A stretch of DNA of 64,000 nucleotides from positions 1 through 64,000 of the forward strand of contig JAQXBM010000007.1 in assembly GCA_029252405.1 (NCBI GenBank), in the 5' to 3' direction. Shown here one piece after another: positions 53,764 through 63,039 of the stretch. A program made the position numbers and the translations under genes. Source of the DNA: Crocinitomicaceae bacterium (GTDB taxonomy: Bacteria > Bacteroidota > Bacteroidia > Flavobacteriales_D > Crocinitomicaceae). The notes below the pieces were generated by a model. That model worked only from the letters and a program-made list of their open reading frames with translations, was not told the origin of the DNA and did not search any database. Position 1 is the first letter of the stretch. Each line of letters opens with the position of its first letter.

Positions 53764-54729
53764 TTACACTAAAATCAGCACAGTATAAATGACCAACTGA
53801 ACAGCAAATAGAATAGCGCCGTAGACAAAAGCAGATTTACCCACACGAAACAGCTTCTTCAAACTCAAACGCAAACCGATAGCGAACATCGCAGCAGTCA
53901 AAAAGATCTTACCGACAATCTTTAAGTAGTATACCAGTTCTGGAGGGAAGGTCACGAAGAATGACAAAACGGTAATCCCTAAGAATAACCACAAATAAAC
54001 AGGAAGTTTAAAGGATGTTGATTTGCTCGTCCCGTTTTGTCGGCTGATGAAATAGCCATAAAGAATAACCATTGGAGATAACAACGCAACTCTCAGCATT
54101 TTGATAGAAATCGAAGCGTCGCCAATTAGATCATTCATGGCGTATCCCGCACCGGCGACATTTCCAACGGCGTGCAGCGTTCCTCCAATTAGAAACCCTT
54201 TTTGTGTTTCGTCAATCTCAATGTATGACAAGGCAGCAGGCAGTAAAAACGTTCCAATTGCACCGAGTAAGTTTACAACCGCAATCGCTATTCCTGCATC
54301 TTCCTCGTTTTCTGAAATAATAGGCGAGGCTGCTGCAATTGCTGAAGATCCGCATATCGCTGTTCCAAACCCTGTGAGTAAACCCGTCGAGCCCTGAAAT
54401 TTCATTATTCGATTCAAGGCGATTGCTGCAATCAATACCAAAAGAACCCCAACAACAGTTTTTACTAAAAACGGAATTCCCATTGCTCCCAAAGACGCAG
54501 CGGAGATGCCAAAGGCCAAAATAACGATCGATACCTCAAGCAACTTCGAACCAGCATATTTGAATCCGGGGTTAAGCTTTTCAGGCATTACGAAAATGTT
54601 CCCAATGATAATACCAATCAGTAGTCCCAACATTACGCTGTTGAGCAGCGGTATGTATTCCGCGACGAAATATACTCCGATCGAGGGAAGGATAACGCTT
54701 AAGACACCAATTGACTTTATGTTTTTCAT
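53764..54729 (-). CDS. YeiH-family membrane protein (putative sulfate exporter)
   Basis: The 321-aa protein has about nine TM helices and the family motifs GFGTAICGSSAIAAASPII and GGTLHAVGNVAGAGYAMND. Members are annotated as putative sulfate exporters (UPF0324). It is divergent from the cystathionine beta-synthase gene, which fits a role in sulfur balance. TACCTTCA ends 7 nt before the ATG, so the leader is very short. Confidence 0.85.
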   Translation of the reverse strand: MKNIKSIGVLSVILPSIGVYFVAEYIPLLNSVMLGLLIGIIIGNIFVMPEKLNPGFKYAGSKLLEVSIVILAFGISAASLGAMGIPFLVKTVVGVLLVLIAAIALNRIMKFQGSTGLLTGFGTAICGSSAIAAASPIISENEEDAGIAIAVVNLLGAIGTFLLPAALSYIEIDETQKGFLIGGTLHAVGNVAGAGYAMNDLIGDASISIKMLRVALLSPMVILYGYFISRQNGTSKSTSFKLPVYLWLFLGITVLSFFVTFPPELVYYLKIVGKIFLTAAMFAIGLRLSLKKLFRVGKSAFVYGAILFAVQLVIYTVLILV

Positions 54730-54869
54730 TTGCGCTTGAAGGTACGAACTCTAAAAAAATGAAGCGTTACTCGAGTTACTTTACCTTGATCTTTTTAAGA
54801 AAGTTTGTGCCAGATTACCGTGTTCAAAGTCCAACAATTCCACTACCTTTGCGGAAATATTTCAACACG

Positions 54870-56231
54870 ATGAAAATCTACAACAACATACTCGAGACAA
54901 TTGGAGACACTCCATTGGTCAAGTTAAATGCTTTAACCAAAGACGTTAAGGCGACAGTTCTAGCGAAGATTGAGACAACAAATCCAGGGAATTCTGTAAA
55001 GGATAGAATGGCTCTTCAAATGATTGATGACGCGGAGGCAGATGGTAGATTGAAGCCAGGTGGGACAATCATTGAAGGAACTTCTGGGAACACTGGAATG
55101 GGATTAGCACTAGTGGCTGTGATCCGAGGATACAAATTGATTTGTGTGCTTAGCGACAAGCAGAGTAAGGAGAAAATGGATATTCTTCGAGCTGTTGGCG
55201 CAGATGTTCACGTTTGTCCAACTAACGTTGCTCCAGATGATCCTCGTTCGTACTACTCGGTATCGAAAAGATTAGCAGATGAAACGCCGAACTCTTGGTA
55301 TGTAAATCAATACGATAATCCATCAAACGCGAAAGCACATTATTTGACAACTGGTCCTGAAATTTGGGAACAAACAGAAGGGAAAGTCACGCATTTCGTG
55401 GTTGGAGTTGGAACTGGTGGAACAATTTCGGGAGTTGGAAAATACTTGAAAGAGCAAAATCCAAACATTCAGACATGGGGAATCGATACGTACGGTTCTG
55501 TGTTTAAGAAATACCATGAAACTGGAGTTTTTGACGAGAACGAAATCTACCCGTACATCACTGAGGGAATTGGAGAAGACATTCTTCCTAAAAATGTTGA
55601 TTTCGACGTGATTGATAAATTCGAAAAAGTAACGGACAAAGATGCAGCGGTTTGGCAGCGCAGATTGGCTAAAGAAGAAGGGATTTTTGTCGGGAACTCG
55701 GCTGGTTCGGCGATCAAGGGTGTTTTGCAATTGAAAGATGAGTTGACTGAAGATGACGTTGTTGTGGTATTGTTCCATGATCACGGAAGTCGCTACGTTG
55801 GAAAAATGTTCAACGACGATTGGATGCGCGACAGAGGGTTTTTGGATGAGAAAATTACAACTGCAGGAGATTTAGCTGCTAAGCACAAAGATACTCCGCT
55901 GGTAACGTTGTACACAGAGGAATTGGTGTCACACGCAATTGATCGCATGCGTAAATTTGGAATCTCGCAGATTCCTGTAATGCGCGACGGAAAATTCGTT
56001 GGAGCAGTTAACGACAACCGAGTGTATCAATTGTTGGTTGAACAACCAGAATTACGCGATACGCCAATTTCAACAATTATGGATGAAGCATTCCCGATTG
56101 TAAAAGAAGGAGCATCAATTGAAGAGCTATCCAAATTGATCAACAAAGACATGCACGCTGTGCTAGTTGAGTTGAACGATGGGAATTATCATATTGTAAC
56201 ACGTCACGATCTCATCGCAGCGATTGGATAG
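54870..56231 (+). CDS. Cystathionine beta-synthase (PLP domain plus CBS pair)
   Basis: The 453-aa enzyme joins serine and homocysteine (or acts as a cysteine synthase). PLP-binding Lys44 is in NPGNSVKDRMALQM; EGTSGNTGMGLAL and the phosphate loop VGTGGTISGVGKYL follow. The last 110 residues form two CBS domains (VSHAIDRMRKFGISQIPVM ... STIMDEAFPI). The start is the ATG at 54870, not the ORF-track start: TACCTTTG (54844-54851) lies inside the longer ORF and leaves a leader of about 12-18 nt. Confidence 0.93.
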   Translation: MKIYNNILETIGDTPLVKLNALTKDVKATVLAKIETTNPGNSVKDRMALQMIDDAEADGRLKPGGTIIEGTSGNTGMGLALVAVIRGYKLICVLSDKQSKEKMDILRAVGADVHVCPTNVAPDDPRSYYSVSKRLADETPNSWYVNQYDNPSNAKAHYLTTGPEIWEQTEGKVTHFVVGVGTGGTISGVGKYLKEQNPNIQTWGIDTYGSVFKKYHETGVFDENEIYPYITEGIGEDILPKNVDFDVIDKFEKVTDKDAAVWQRRLAKEEGIFVGNSAGSAIKGVLQLKDELTEDDVVVVLFHDHGSRYVGKMFNDDWMRDRGFLDEKITTAGDLAAKHKDTPLVTLYTEELVSHAIDRMRKFGISQIPVMRDGKFVGAVNDNRVYQLLVEQPELRDTPISTIMDEAFPIVKEGASIEELSKLINKDMHAVLVELNDGNYHIVTRHDLIAAIG

Positions 56232-57032
56232 ATGAACGAGTTCACAGATCAAATGAATCAAACAATCCGACTGGAATCACCGCCACGTCGGATTGTTTCG
56301 TTAGTACCTTCTCAAACGGAGCTTTTGCATTATTTGGGCTTGGAAGATGAGGTGGTTGGAATCACGAAATTCTGTATTCATCCTAAAGAATGGCACGAAA
56401 ACAAAGCGCGAATCGGAGGGACGAAAGCGGTTAATCTGGAAAAAGTATTGCTGCTGAATCCTGATTTAATCATCGGAAACAAAGAGGAAAATACTAAGGA
56501 AGACATCGAAATGCTGAAAAGCGTTGCACCCGTTTGGATGAGCGATATTTATGATCTTTCCGATGCGATTTTGATGCTACGCGAGATTGGAAACATGCTC
56601 GGTAAATCGGAGTTAACCAACGCGCTAATCACAGAAATCCTAAGTGAATTTTCAAAACTGGATGAATTCGTTGAGACTAGTTCCTTGAAAGGAAAATCGG
56701 CACTTTATTTCATTTGGAATGATCCAGGATTCGTAGCAGGGAAAAGCACTTTCATCGATGGGATGTTGTCGCAATGTGGATTAAAAAATGCTACACGAGA
56801 AACGCGCTATCCAGAGGTGCCATTGTCTTCCGATGGTTATCGAGTACAGCCAGATTTCGTCTTCCTGAGTTCAGAACCATTCCCTTTCGAAGAAAAGCAC
56901 ATTGAGTCGTTTCAGAAGCGCTACCCGAACTCTAAAATTGTCTTGGTAGATGGTGAGATGTTTTCGTGGTATGGATCTCGTTTGAAAGATGCTCCAAAAT
57001 ATTTCCAGCAATTGCTTGAAAGCCTTGTCTGA
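56232..57032 (+). CDS. BtuF-like helical-backbone metal/cobalamin receptor, no signal peptide
   Basis: The 266-aa protein has the BtuF/FhuD-type fold motifs RIVSLVPSQTELLHYLGLED, ARIGGTKAVNLEKVLLLNPD and WNDPGFVAGKSTFIDGML. Unlike transport receptors it has neither signal peptide nor lipobox; the start ATG is directly after the stop of cystathionine beta-synthase. It is therefore probably cytoplasmic. Co-transcription with a sulfur amino-acid enzyme hints at a role in cobalamin or metal handling, which is inference. Confidence 0.8.
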   Translation: MNEFTDQMNQTIRLESPPRRIVSLVPSQTELLHYLGLEDEVVGITKFCIHPKEWHENKARIGGTKAVNLEKVLLLNPDLIIGNKEENTKEDIEMLKSVAPVWMSDIYDLSDAILMLREIGNMLGKSELTNALITEILSEFSKLDEFVETSSLKGKSALYFIWNDPGFVAGKSTFIDGMLSQCGLKNATRETRYPEVPLSSDGYRVQPDFVFLSSEPFPFEEKHIESFQKRYPNSKIVLVDGEMFSWYGSRLKDAPKYFQQLLESLV

Positions 57033-57069
57033 TTCTAATCTAAAGCTAATCTATCAATCTTAGATGTGG

Positions 57070-57091
57070 GCACTGAACAGAGTCGAAGTGC
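57070..57091. repeat. GCACTGAACAGAGTCGAAGTGC palindromic repeat
   Basis: GCACT/AGTGC forms a 5-bp stem. It is a relative of the GAGCGGAGCCGAAG element at 43846-43871. Confidence 0.5.
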
Positions 57092-57115
57092 AATCCAACA
57101 ATCGAAAACAATCAA

Positions 57116-58444
57116 TCAAACACCCCCCAACCCCATCAGCAAAACCGTTGTCTCGTTCAGCGCGCTTTTTCCATCTTCAAAGGTAATCTCACCCAACAAA
57201 TCAACCTTGTCGCCTTCTTTCTCTTTGATGTAAAAGTTTGACGATTGAATATTCGATAAGAAGCGTTTCGCGGCATTGTATTCTGGAGAATACTGTAAAA
57301 ATCGCTCAACAATTCCTCCATTTCTGATTTCCAAAAGCTGTTTCAGATCACCGTCAACCTGGAGAAGAGCATTTTGCTCCTTCGTCGATGCTTTGTAAGG
57401 TGACTGTCCTAAGTAAATTGTTTTCTGATCAATCTGCTTGTAGTAAATTTTCTTGTCGCCGATCTTGAAGGATTGCAAATTAAGCGAGTTGATTTTTTTG
57501 GATGCCGCAAGCGCAATCAAAGGAATGCGAATTTGAAAATTCTTCTCAAAGGCGTAAATCCCATCAAAATTCGGGAGTACCTTCATATCGGATATTGGCG
57601 CAGGTTCCGAGTAATGATAGTTCCCACTTACATAGGTCAACTTTGGGAATGGTAGTCCAAGGTTTTCCATGTTACGCATCCAGAGTTCGTTCAAACGATT
57701 CGGAATAAATTGCGTTTGAATGCTCAAATCTTTTTGCTCTAGAACAGGGTAGGACCGAGTAACTGATGATACAAAACTAGCGTCACCTTTCAGGTTTAAT
57801 TCATTTCCTTCGACGGTCATCGAAAGATGAACATTTCTAAACGTTTTTCGCTCGTTGAAAATGTATTGCTTCGTCCAATAATTGACTTTGGAATCTTCCA
57901 GTGTTGGTTTGAGTAAAGCAAGATCAAATTTCGTTTGCTTTTTGATCATTTTTTGAGCGTCAAAGCTTAGCTCTTTTGAACTTTTCAGGTTGCTGCCAGA
58001 TTGAAAAAGCATCAAACCAACTCCATCTTGAACAGCGCATCCAAATCCAGATTCTATGCCTTGGTCCATCGCTATTTTGAATTGATTTTCATTCAAAACA
58101 TTGATCAAAACACCTGTTATCACGTCATTTTCCGCCGGCAAAGTGAAAATGTAACAGTTCGATAGGAAGTCTATTCCCAAAGGCTCTACTCCTTCTTCAG
58201 ATGGTTTCACATAGTTGTTGAAACTCTCGTCGAGTGCTCCTTCAGCTAGAATATCTTCAACAAAGGTACGAACGAGTGCTTCACTTTTAATCTCCAAAAC
58301 ACTTTCAGCATTTTCAGGGATAAATAATTCATGATGAGAAATCTTGCGTTCGAAAAGTCCTTGAATTACTAGAAAAACGACCCACAGCAAGGCGATTAAC
58401 ACCAAAGCTGAGAGAATGCGAACAATTTTTTTTCGTTTTAACAT
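57116..58444 (-). CDS. Single-TM envelope protein of unknown function, 442 aa
   Basis: A short basic N-terminus (LKRKKIVRIL), one TM helix (about 9-30) and a large extracytoplasmic domain of alternating strands (for example VLEIKSEALVRTFVEDIL, GNYHYSEPAPISDMKVLPNF, EGDKVDLLGEITFEDG). No family recognised. TACTTTTG lies 5 nt before the ATG. It is divergent from the acyltransferase with only 44 nt between the two starts. Confidence 0.65.
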   Translation of the reverse strand: MLKRKKIVRILSALVLIALLWVVFLVIQGLFERKISHHELFIPENAESVLEIKSEALVRTFVEDILAEGALDESFNNYVKPSEEGVEPLGIDFLSNCYIFTLPAENDVITGVLINVLNENQFKIAMDQGIESGFGCAVQDGVGLMLFQSGSNLKSSKELSFDAQKMIKKQTKFDLALLKPTLEDSKVNYWTKQYIFNERKTFRNVHLSMTVEGNELNLKGDASFVSSVTRSYPVLEQKDLSIQTQFIPNRLNELWMRNMENLGLPFPKLTYVSGNYHYSEPAPISDMKVLPNFDGIYAFEKNFQIRIPLIALAASKKINSLNLQSFKIGDKKIYYKQIDQKTIYLGQSPYKASTKEQNALLQVDGDLKQLLEIRNGGIVERFLQYSPEYNAAKRFLSNIQSSNFYIKEKEGDKVDLLGEITFEDGKSALNETTVLLMGLGGV

Positions 58445-58488
58445 CGAATCAAAAGTACTCCATATAGTTTAATGAGTAACTTTGAGCG

Positions 58489-59049
58489 ATGAGAAAATTC
58501 GCACAGTTTCTATTCAGAATGTTTGGTTGGAAGATAGATCAAACTGCGCCAACTGGTGTCAAAAAGGCGGTTATTGTGGTCGCTCCTCATACATCTAACT
58601 GGGATTTTATCATCGGTAGATTGGCATTCGCTTCTTACGGAATCAAAGTACGATTGCTAATTAAAAAGGATTTGTTCTTTCCACCATTGGGTTGGATTCT
58701 CAAAGGGATTGGAGGGATTCCAGTTGATCGAAAAAAGAACAATAACATCACTCAATTCGCTGTCGATCTGTTCGAAGAAAACGAGAAAATGTTGATGGTT
58801 TTCACACCTGAAGGAACGCGCAGCTACAACCCAAATTGGAAGAAGGGTTTCTATTACATTGCACTAAAAGCGAAAGTCCCGATCTACATGGCGTATATCG
58901 ATTACGAAAAGAAAACAGGAGGTTTCCATGGTTTGTTCGAACCAACAGGAGATATTAAAAAGGACATCCATTTTATCAAAAGTGAACTCGTTCAATACAA
59001 AGGAAAAACGCCTGAAAATGGAATTCGAGAAGAGGAAATTGATCGCTAA
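58489..59049 (+). CDS. PlsC-like 1-acylglycerol-3-phosphate acyltransferase
   Basis: The 186-aa protein has the acyltransferase motif I HTSNWD (HX4D), motif III FTPEGTRS and GWILKGIGGIPVDRKKN, typical of lysophosphatidic acid acyltransferases that add a second acyl chain in phospholipid synthesis. It is a short version without extra TM helices. TAACTTTG lies exactly 4 nt before the ATG, so the mRNA is probably leaderless. Confidence 0.88.
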   Translation: MRKFAQFLFRMFGWKIDQTAPTGVKKAVIVVAPHTSNWDFIIGRLAFASYGIKVRLLIKKDLFFPPLGWILKGIGGIPVDRKKNNNITQFAVDLFEENEKMLMVFTPEGTRSYNPNWKKGFYYIALKAKVPIYMAYIDYEKKTGGFHGLFEPTGDIKKDIHFIKSELVQYKGKTPENGIREEEIDR

Positions 59050-59072
59050 ACTTCGTATAGTCGAATGACTCA

Positions 59073-59267
59073 CTAGCCCTGACTGTCTCTTACTTTCCCA
59101 GTCTTCGGATTGTATCCGTAAGGACAATGTTTACAGCCACTTTTGCAACAGTAACCACGCTTTAAATGATACGCTTCCGTAAACACGATAAATCCCTCAG
59201 GACTGGTGTAGTAATCCTCATCTGCGAGTTTACTTCGTTTGGAAAAACCTGACATATCATCTGACAT
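59073..59267 (-). CDS. DUF5522 small Cys-rich protein, 64 aa
   Basis: A 64-aa protein with the pattern GYCCKSGCKHCPYGY, four Cys positioned for a metal site, and the family's YTSPEGFIVFTEAYHLKRG. Function unknown. TAAATTTG lies exactly 4 nt before the ATG. The gene is embedded between convergent and divergent neighbours as an independent unit. Confidence 0.85.
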   Translation of the reverse strand: MSDDMSGFSKRSKLADEDYYTSPEGFIVFTEAYHLKRGYCCKSGCKHCPYGYNPKTGKVRDSQG

Positions 59268-59307
59268 GCGGCAAATTTAATGGATATTTGTGGAGAATTT
59301 CATTCAA

Positions 59308-60237
59308 ATGGATCTAAAACGATCAATTCTTCAAGAAATAAACAGTGAATCTTTCGAGAAAAGAGGAATCTCATTGTACATCAAACGCGACGATTTAATT
59401 GACCCCGAAATCTCAGGGAACAAATGGCGTAAACTCAAGTACAACATTGCACTTTGTGAATCAAAAATGAAGGACGGAATTCTCACCTTCGGTGGTGCGT
59501 ATTCCAATCACCTTGTGGCAACAGCGGCAGCATGCAAAAATGCCAATTTGGGGTCTGTAGGTTTTGTAAGAGGAGATGAACTGAATGCCGAAAGCAATGC
59601 TACTTTGAAACGTTGCGCTGAGTTGGGAATGGAGTTGAACTTCATTCCTCGAGAGGAGTACGCGATGCGAAATGACAAGGAGTACCATGAAACTTTAGGA
59701 GCAGATTACCCGAGTTTGCAATTGGTTCCTGAGGGCGGAGCGAACTACTACGGAATGATCGGTTGCCAGGAAATGTTATCTGAGATTGATATCGAATTTG
59801 ATCACATTTTCCTTGCTCAAGGAACAACAACGACAAGTTGCGGTATCGTGTTTGGGGTCGGTGCAAATCAAAAGGTACATGCTGTCCCCGTGCTCAAAGG
59901 GTTTAGCTCAATGGAAGAAATGAAAGCGCTTTTTTCAAAAACGGGAATTGATCAGGAAACGATATCAGATCTGTTGGAGCGCATCGTCATTCATCCAGAT
60001 TCACATTTCGGCGGTTATGCAAAATATACGCCCGAATTAATCGAATTTATTCGAGATTTCTATCAACAACATGAAGTCAAACTTGATCCAATTTATACAG
60101 GAAAAGCCATGTTTGAATTGATGAAACAACTGGAATCATCAGAGTTTGACAACTCGAAGATATTGTTCATTCACACGGGAGGTTTACAAGGAATTCCTGG
60201 GGTAGAGAAGAAAATGGGGGAGAAACTGTTTCAATAA
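59308..60237 (+). CDS. PLP enzyme, ACC deaminase / D-cysteine desulfhydrase family
   Basis: The 309-aa enzyme has the PLP Lys in ISGNKWRKLKYN, LTFGGAYSNHLVATAAA and the phosphate-binding AQGTTTTSCGIVFG. Members deaminate 1-aminocyclopropane-1-carboxylate or desulfhydrate D-cysteine; the latter would fit the sulfur genes upstream, as inference. The ORF-track start is a GTG at 59290 that overlaps a GATATTTG box; the ATG at 59308 (MDLKRSILQEI) is the preferred start. Confidence 0.88.
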   Translation: MDLKRSILQEINSESFEKRGISLYIKRDDLIDPEISGNKWRKLKYNIALCESKMKDGILTFGGAYSNHLVATAAACKNANLGSVGFVRGDELNAESNATLKRCAELGMELNFIPREEYAMRNDKEYHETLGADYPSLQLVPEGGANYYGMIGCQEMLSEIDIEFDHIFLAQGTTTTSCGIVFGVGANQKVHAVPVLKGFSSMEEMKALFSKTGIDQETISDLLERIVIHPDSHFGGYAKYTPELIEFIRDFYQQHEVKLDPIYTGKAMFELMKQLESSEFDNSKILFIHTGGLQGIPGVEKKMGEKLFQ

Positions 60238-60265
60238 AAAAGCGCATCCCTAAGAATGCGCTTTC
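60236..60265 (-). terminator. Terminator of the large T9SS gene
   Basis: AAAGCGCAT/ATGCGCTTT forms a 9-bp stem. On the minus strand it is followed by six T; on the plus strand the T tract is weak. Confidence 0.75.
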
Positions 60266-60279
60266 ATGAGTTTAAAAAA

Positions 60280-63039
60280 TCACTTCTTGATCATTCGGAT
60301 CGTTTGTGTTCCGCTTTCATTAGAAATTTGAATCAAATAAACGGCTGTATCCAAGAATGAAATGTCAATTGATCTATTGTCATCGATATCTTGATCAGAC
60401 AGTACAAGTCTGCCATTCAGGTCAAGGATGTTCAAATTCGCTTGTCCAACGATTCCTCTGAATTGAATGTGTTGAGTGGCTGGGTTTGGATAGATGAAAA
60501 TTTGCTCTATTTTTTCCTCTTCAACAGCAAGAGTGCTCGGCGAAACATAGTTGTCAAAGGTGTTTCCACAGAACGTTGCATTTTGCGTATACAAGTCACG
60601 AAGTTCTTGTCCATTCTCAAATAATCGAACCAAACTACTATCAGGAGATAAGTTAACTGTATCGACTCCGACGACATAGGCTTTTAATAAAACCATAGTA
60701 TCAGTCGTTAGGAAAGTACTTGGACCCGATGCGCTCGTCATTCTGCGGTCACCAGCAGTATTCGCAAGACCACCTTCTGAGTGGTTGTTACCATGATCAA
60801 TTCCATATGAAGAGTAGAAATTGGCATCCGAAGTTCCAAAGTAATCGTGTCGTACATCAACTCCATTCACGGTTTTTGGAAAGGAATTTTGATCCAGGCC
60901 TTGAGCGATAGCATACCATTGCGTTAAGCTGTTTGGCGCACCACTTTGTGCATAAACGAACGAAGTTTCCAGTGTGTAATATTCGTTGTCTGGGGTTCCA
61001 TCTGCGAATCCAATTCCATTAGAAGATGGCGCTCCTGGGACAGTTGTCGTATTGTCAATTCCATCATTATCCAATTTTAATCCTTGAAGTGTGATTAGTC
61101 CAATTGCTGGTATAGTATCTTGAAAACCTAAGGATCCGTTGCTTGTTTCATCATTTTGATCGCCATTATACCCATAGATCATCCCCAATTCGATATTAGT
61201 ACCGACGTAATCGTCACTTGAACCTCCGATGTCGAAGTCTACATAGTCAACTTCGTAGGTGTCGAAAAGTGCTTGGCTTCTTGCAAAATTATCTGTTCGA
61301 ACGAATACGGTATTTTCAATTGCTTCTGATGAGTCGCAGTCAAATGTAAAATAGTATTGATGTGTTTCTATTGATGCACTATTGGGTGTACCAGGATTTT
61401 GATGGTACACATTCAATAAACACTGATCACCATAGATCGATGGATAATCACCGAGTTCGGGCTCGTATGTTCCATTTCCGTTTTGATCAAAGAAACTAGC
61501 TAGATTCGCAGCTTGTCCCAATGCAACGTCTCCATGCGCTGGCCATTCTTGAATGCCGAAGGGTATTACATAAGAAGGGTTTCCAGTTGTGATTTCGAAT
61601 AAATGCATCTCAATCATTTCACGTGTAACATAGTAGCCACGGTTGTATTTGTCCAGTATCTTAAGGTCGTAAGACCCTGGTTCTGTGTAAGGTCCAGTCG
61701 TTGGTGTTGGCCAATACGTACTCGTCGTTCCCAGTTGTGATCCGTTTATATCAGTTCCCAGAATATTTGAAGACGAAGTGTAAATTAGCGTTCGGAATAA
61801 TTCATTTTGTTCAAATGCGAATCCTGCGGAAGTTGATGTGTTGTTGGCAAAGCTTCTGCTCACATGGTTGGTGTGAAATTGAATCTTATCCGTCATTAAA
61901 AGCTGATCGAATTCAATGAAGTCGGATACGTCCGATAAGTCATCAAAAACAACAGTGATGTTGGTAGCGTCGTTCTGAAACAAAAGTCCATCTGTGTTAA
62001 CAAGTGATGCATGGCTTTGCTCGTAACCAATAACATATTGTTTACCAGCAAGAATGAACTGGTCGTGTGGGAGGTTCCGTGTAAGCTTTTTGTTGATTAC
62101 TGAGTAGCTTGAAGTAAGATCCATTACGCTCTGTGTATTTGAGCGATCCGTCCAAATTCGAATTTCGCCGTTTGGCAAGGCGTATAATTCAGTCAAATTG
62201 GATGGGCTTCCTTGAAGATCAGGAATACTGCCAGAGTTAAAAGTGATGAGGCTCGCGTCCAGAACAGAGTACTCTCCATTGTAATTGTTCAGTGCGAATA
62301 ATTCACCAAATGAATTAATTGCCATACATGGGGAATTCAGAATTCCAGCGTAACTAGAATCAATATAATTTCCAGCGGAGCTGCGTTTCAAAATTCGATC
62401 GCTTGTTCCAATGTACTCGTTGGAACCATCAACGATCAGCTCGCATGCCACTCGATTCTGAAAAAGTGACCCGGAAAATGATCCATTCGCTATCACGAGT
62501 TCAGTAGATGTTCCAGAATTTGAGAGTGAGCGAGCAACTCGAGAAATCCCTGAGGAACTGAAGTTGGCGAAATAGGTGATTAGACTGTCACCGTTCACTC
62601 GAGAGCGACTAAATGCTCTTCGATATACTCCACTTGTTGAAGACGGATTACTGAACGCGCCAGAAGCAGGGTCAATGGTAATGTGCTTTACGTCCATGGA
62701 ATTATTGACAGTGCTGTGATTCAAAATACATAATGTAAGTTCCCCAGAAGAGCTAGTGCCAACTCCACTCAGAGCAAAGACTGGTGATACGTCAAATGGG
62801 CTGTATTCATACATTCGATAATTGTCAGTTTCGCCACTCTCATCTATATCGATGAGCATCACGCGCAAGGTGTCGTTGGAACTTTCGCGCAGGCTTACGA
62901 TGGTCGTTTCGCCATTAATCGAAAAAAGTGAGTTGTGACGTTTAGGTTGAGTGTCGTCTGAATAAATAGATCGTGCATATTGCCCGAACACCTGAAATGT
63001 TGAGCATACGATCGCTAGAAGTGTAAAAGTCTTTTTCAT
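60280..63039 (-). CDS. Large secreted T9SS cargo protein, 919 aa
   Basis: The ATG at 63039 (MKKTFTLLAIVCSTFQVFGQ) gives a clear signal peptide; the longer ORF start adds 27 residues without one. The long body includes several WD/Kelch-like segments (TYWPTPTTGPYTEPGSYDLK, GDVALGQAANLASFFDQNGN) and ends with a T9SS sorting domain (IYPNPATQHIQF ... LDTAVYLIQIS). Calcium-binding-like DQNGNGTYEPELGDYPS is visible near the middle. Probably a surface adhesin or enzyme; no catalytic motif recognised. Confidence 0.75.
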   Translation of the reverse strand: MKKTFTLLAIVCSTFQVFGQYARSIYSDDTQPKRHNSLFSINGETTIVSLRESSNDTLRVMLIDIDESGETDNYRMYEYSPFDVSPVFALSGVGTSSSGELTLCILNHSTVNNSMDVKHITIDPASGAFSNPSSTSGVYRRAFSRSRVNGDSLITYFANFSSSGISRVARSLSNSGTSTELVIANGSFSGSLFQNRVACELIVDGSNEYIGTSDRILKRSSAGNYIDSSYAGILNSPCMAINSFGELFALNNYNGEYSVLDASLITFNSGSIPDLQGSPSNLTELYALPNGEIRIWTDRSNTQSVMDLTSSYSVINKKLTRNLPHDQFILAGKQYVIGYEQSHASLVNTDGLLFQNDATNITVVFDDLSDVSDFIEFDQLLMTDKIQFHTNHVSRSFANNTSTSAGFAFEQNELFRTLIYTSSSNILGTDINGSQLGTTSTYWPTPTTGPYTEPGSYDLKILDKYNRGYYVTREMIEMHLFEITTGNPSYVIPFGIQEWPAHGDVALGQAANLASFFDQNGNGTYEPELGDYPSIYGDQCLLNVYHQNPGTPNSASIETHQYYFTFDCDSSEAIENTVFVRTDNFARSQALFDTYEVDYVDFDIGGSSDDYVGTNIELGMIYGYNGDQNDETSNGSLGFQDTIPAIGLITLQGLKLDNDGIDNTTTVPGAPSSNGIGFADGTPDNEYYTLETSFVYAQSGAPNSLTQWYAIAQGLDQNSFPKTVNGVDVRHDYFGTSDANFYSSYGIDHGNNHSEGGLANTAGDRRMTSASGPSTFLTTDTMVLLKAYVVGVDTVNLSPDSSLVRLFENGQELRDLYTQNATFCGNTFDNYVSPSTLAVEEEKIEQIFIYPNPATQHIQFRGIVGQANLNILDLNGRLVLSDQDIDDNRSIDISFLDTAVYLIQISNESGTQTIRMIKK

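Noticed and set aside
54711-54869. N-terminal extension of cystathionine beta-synthase
   Set aside because: It overlaps the divergent gene start, has no homology to the family and contains the TACCTTTG promoter box of the true gene.
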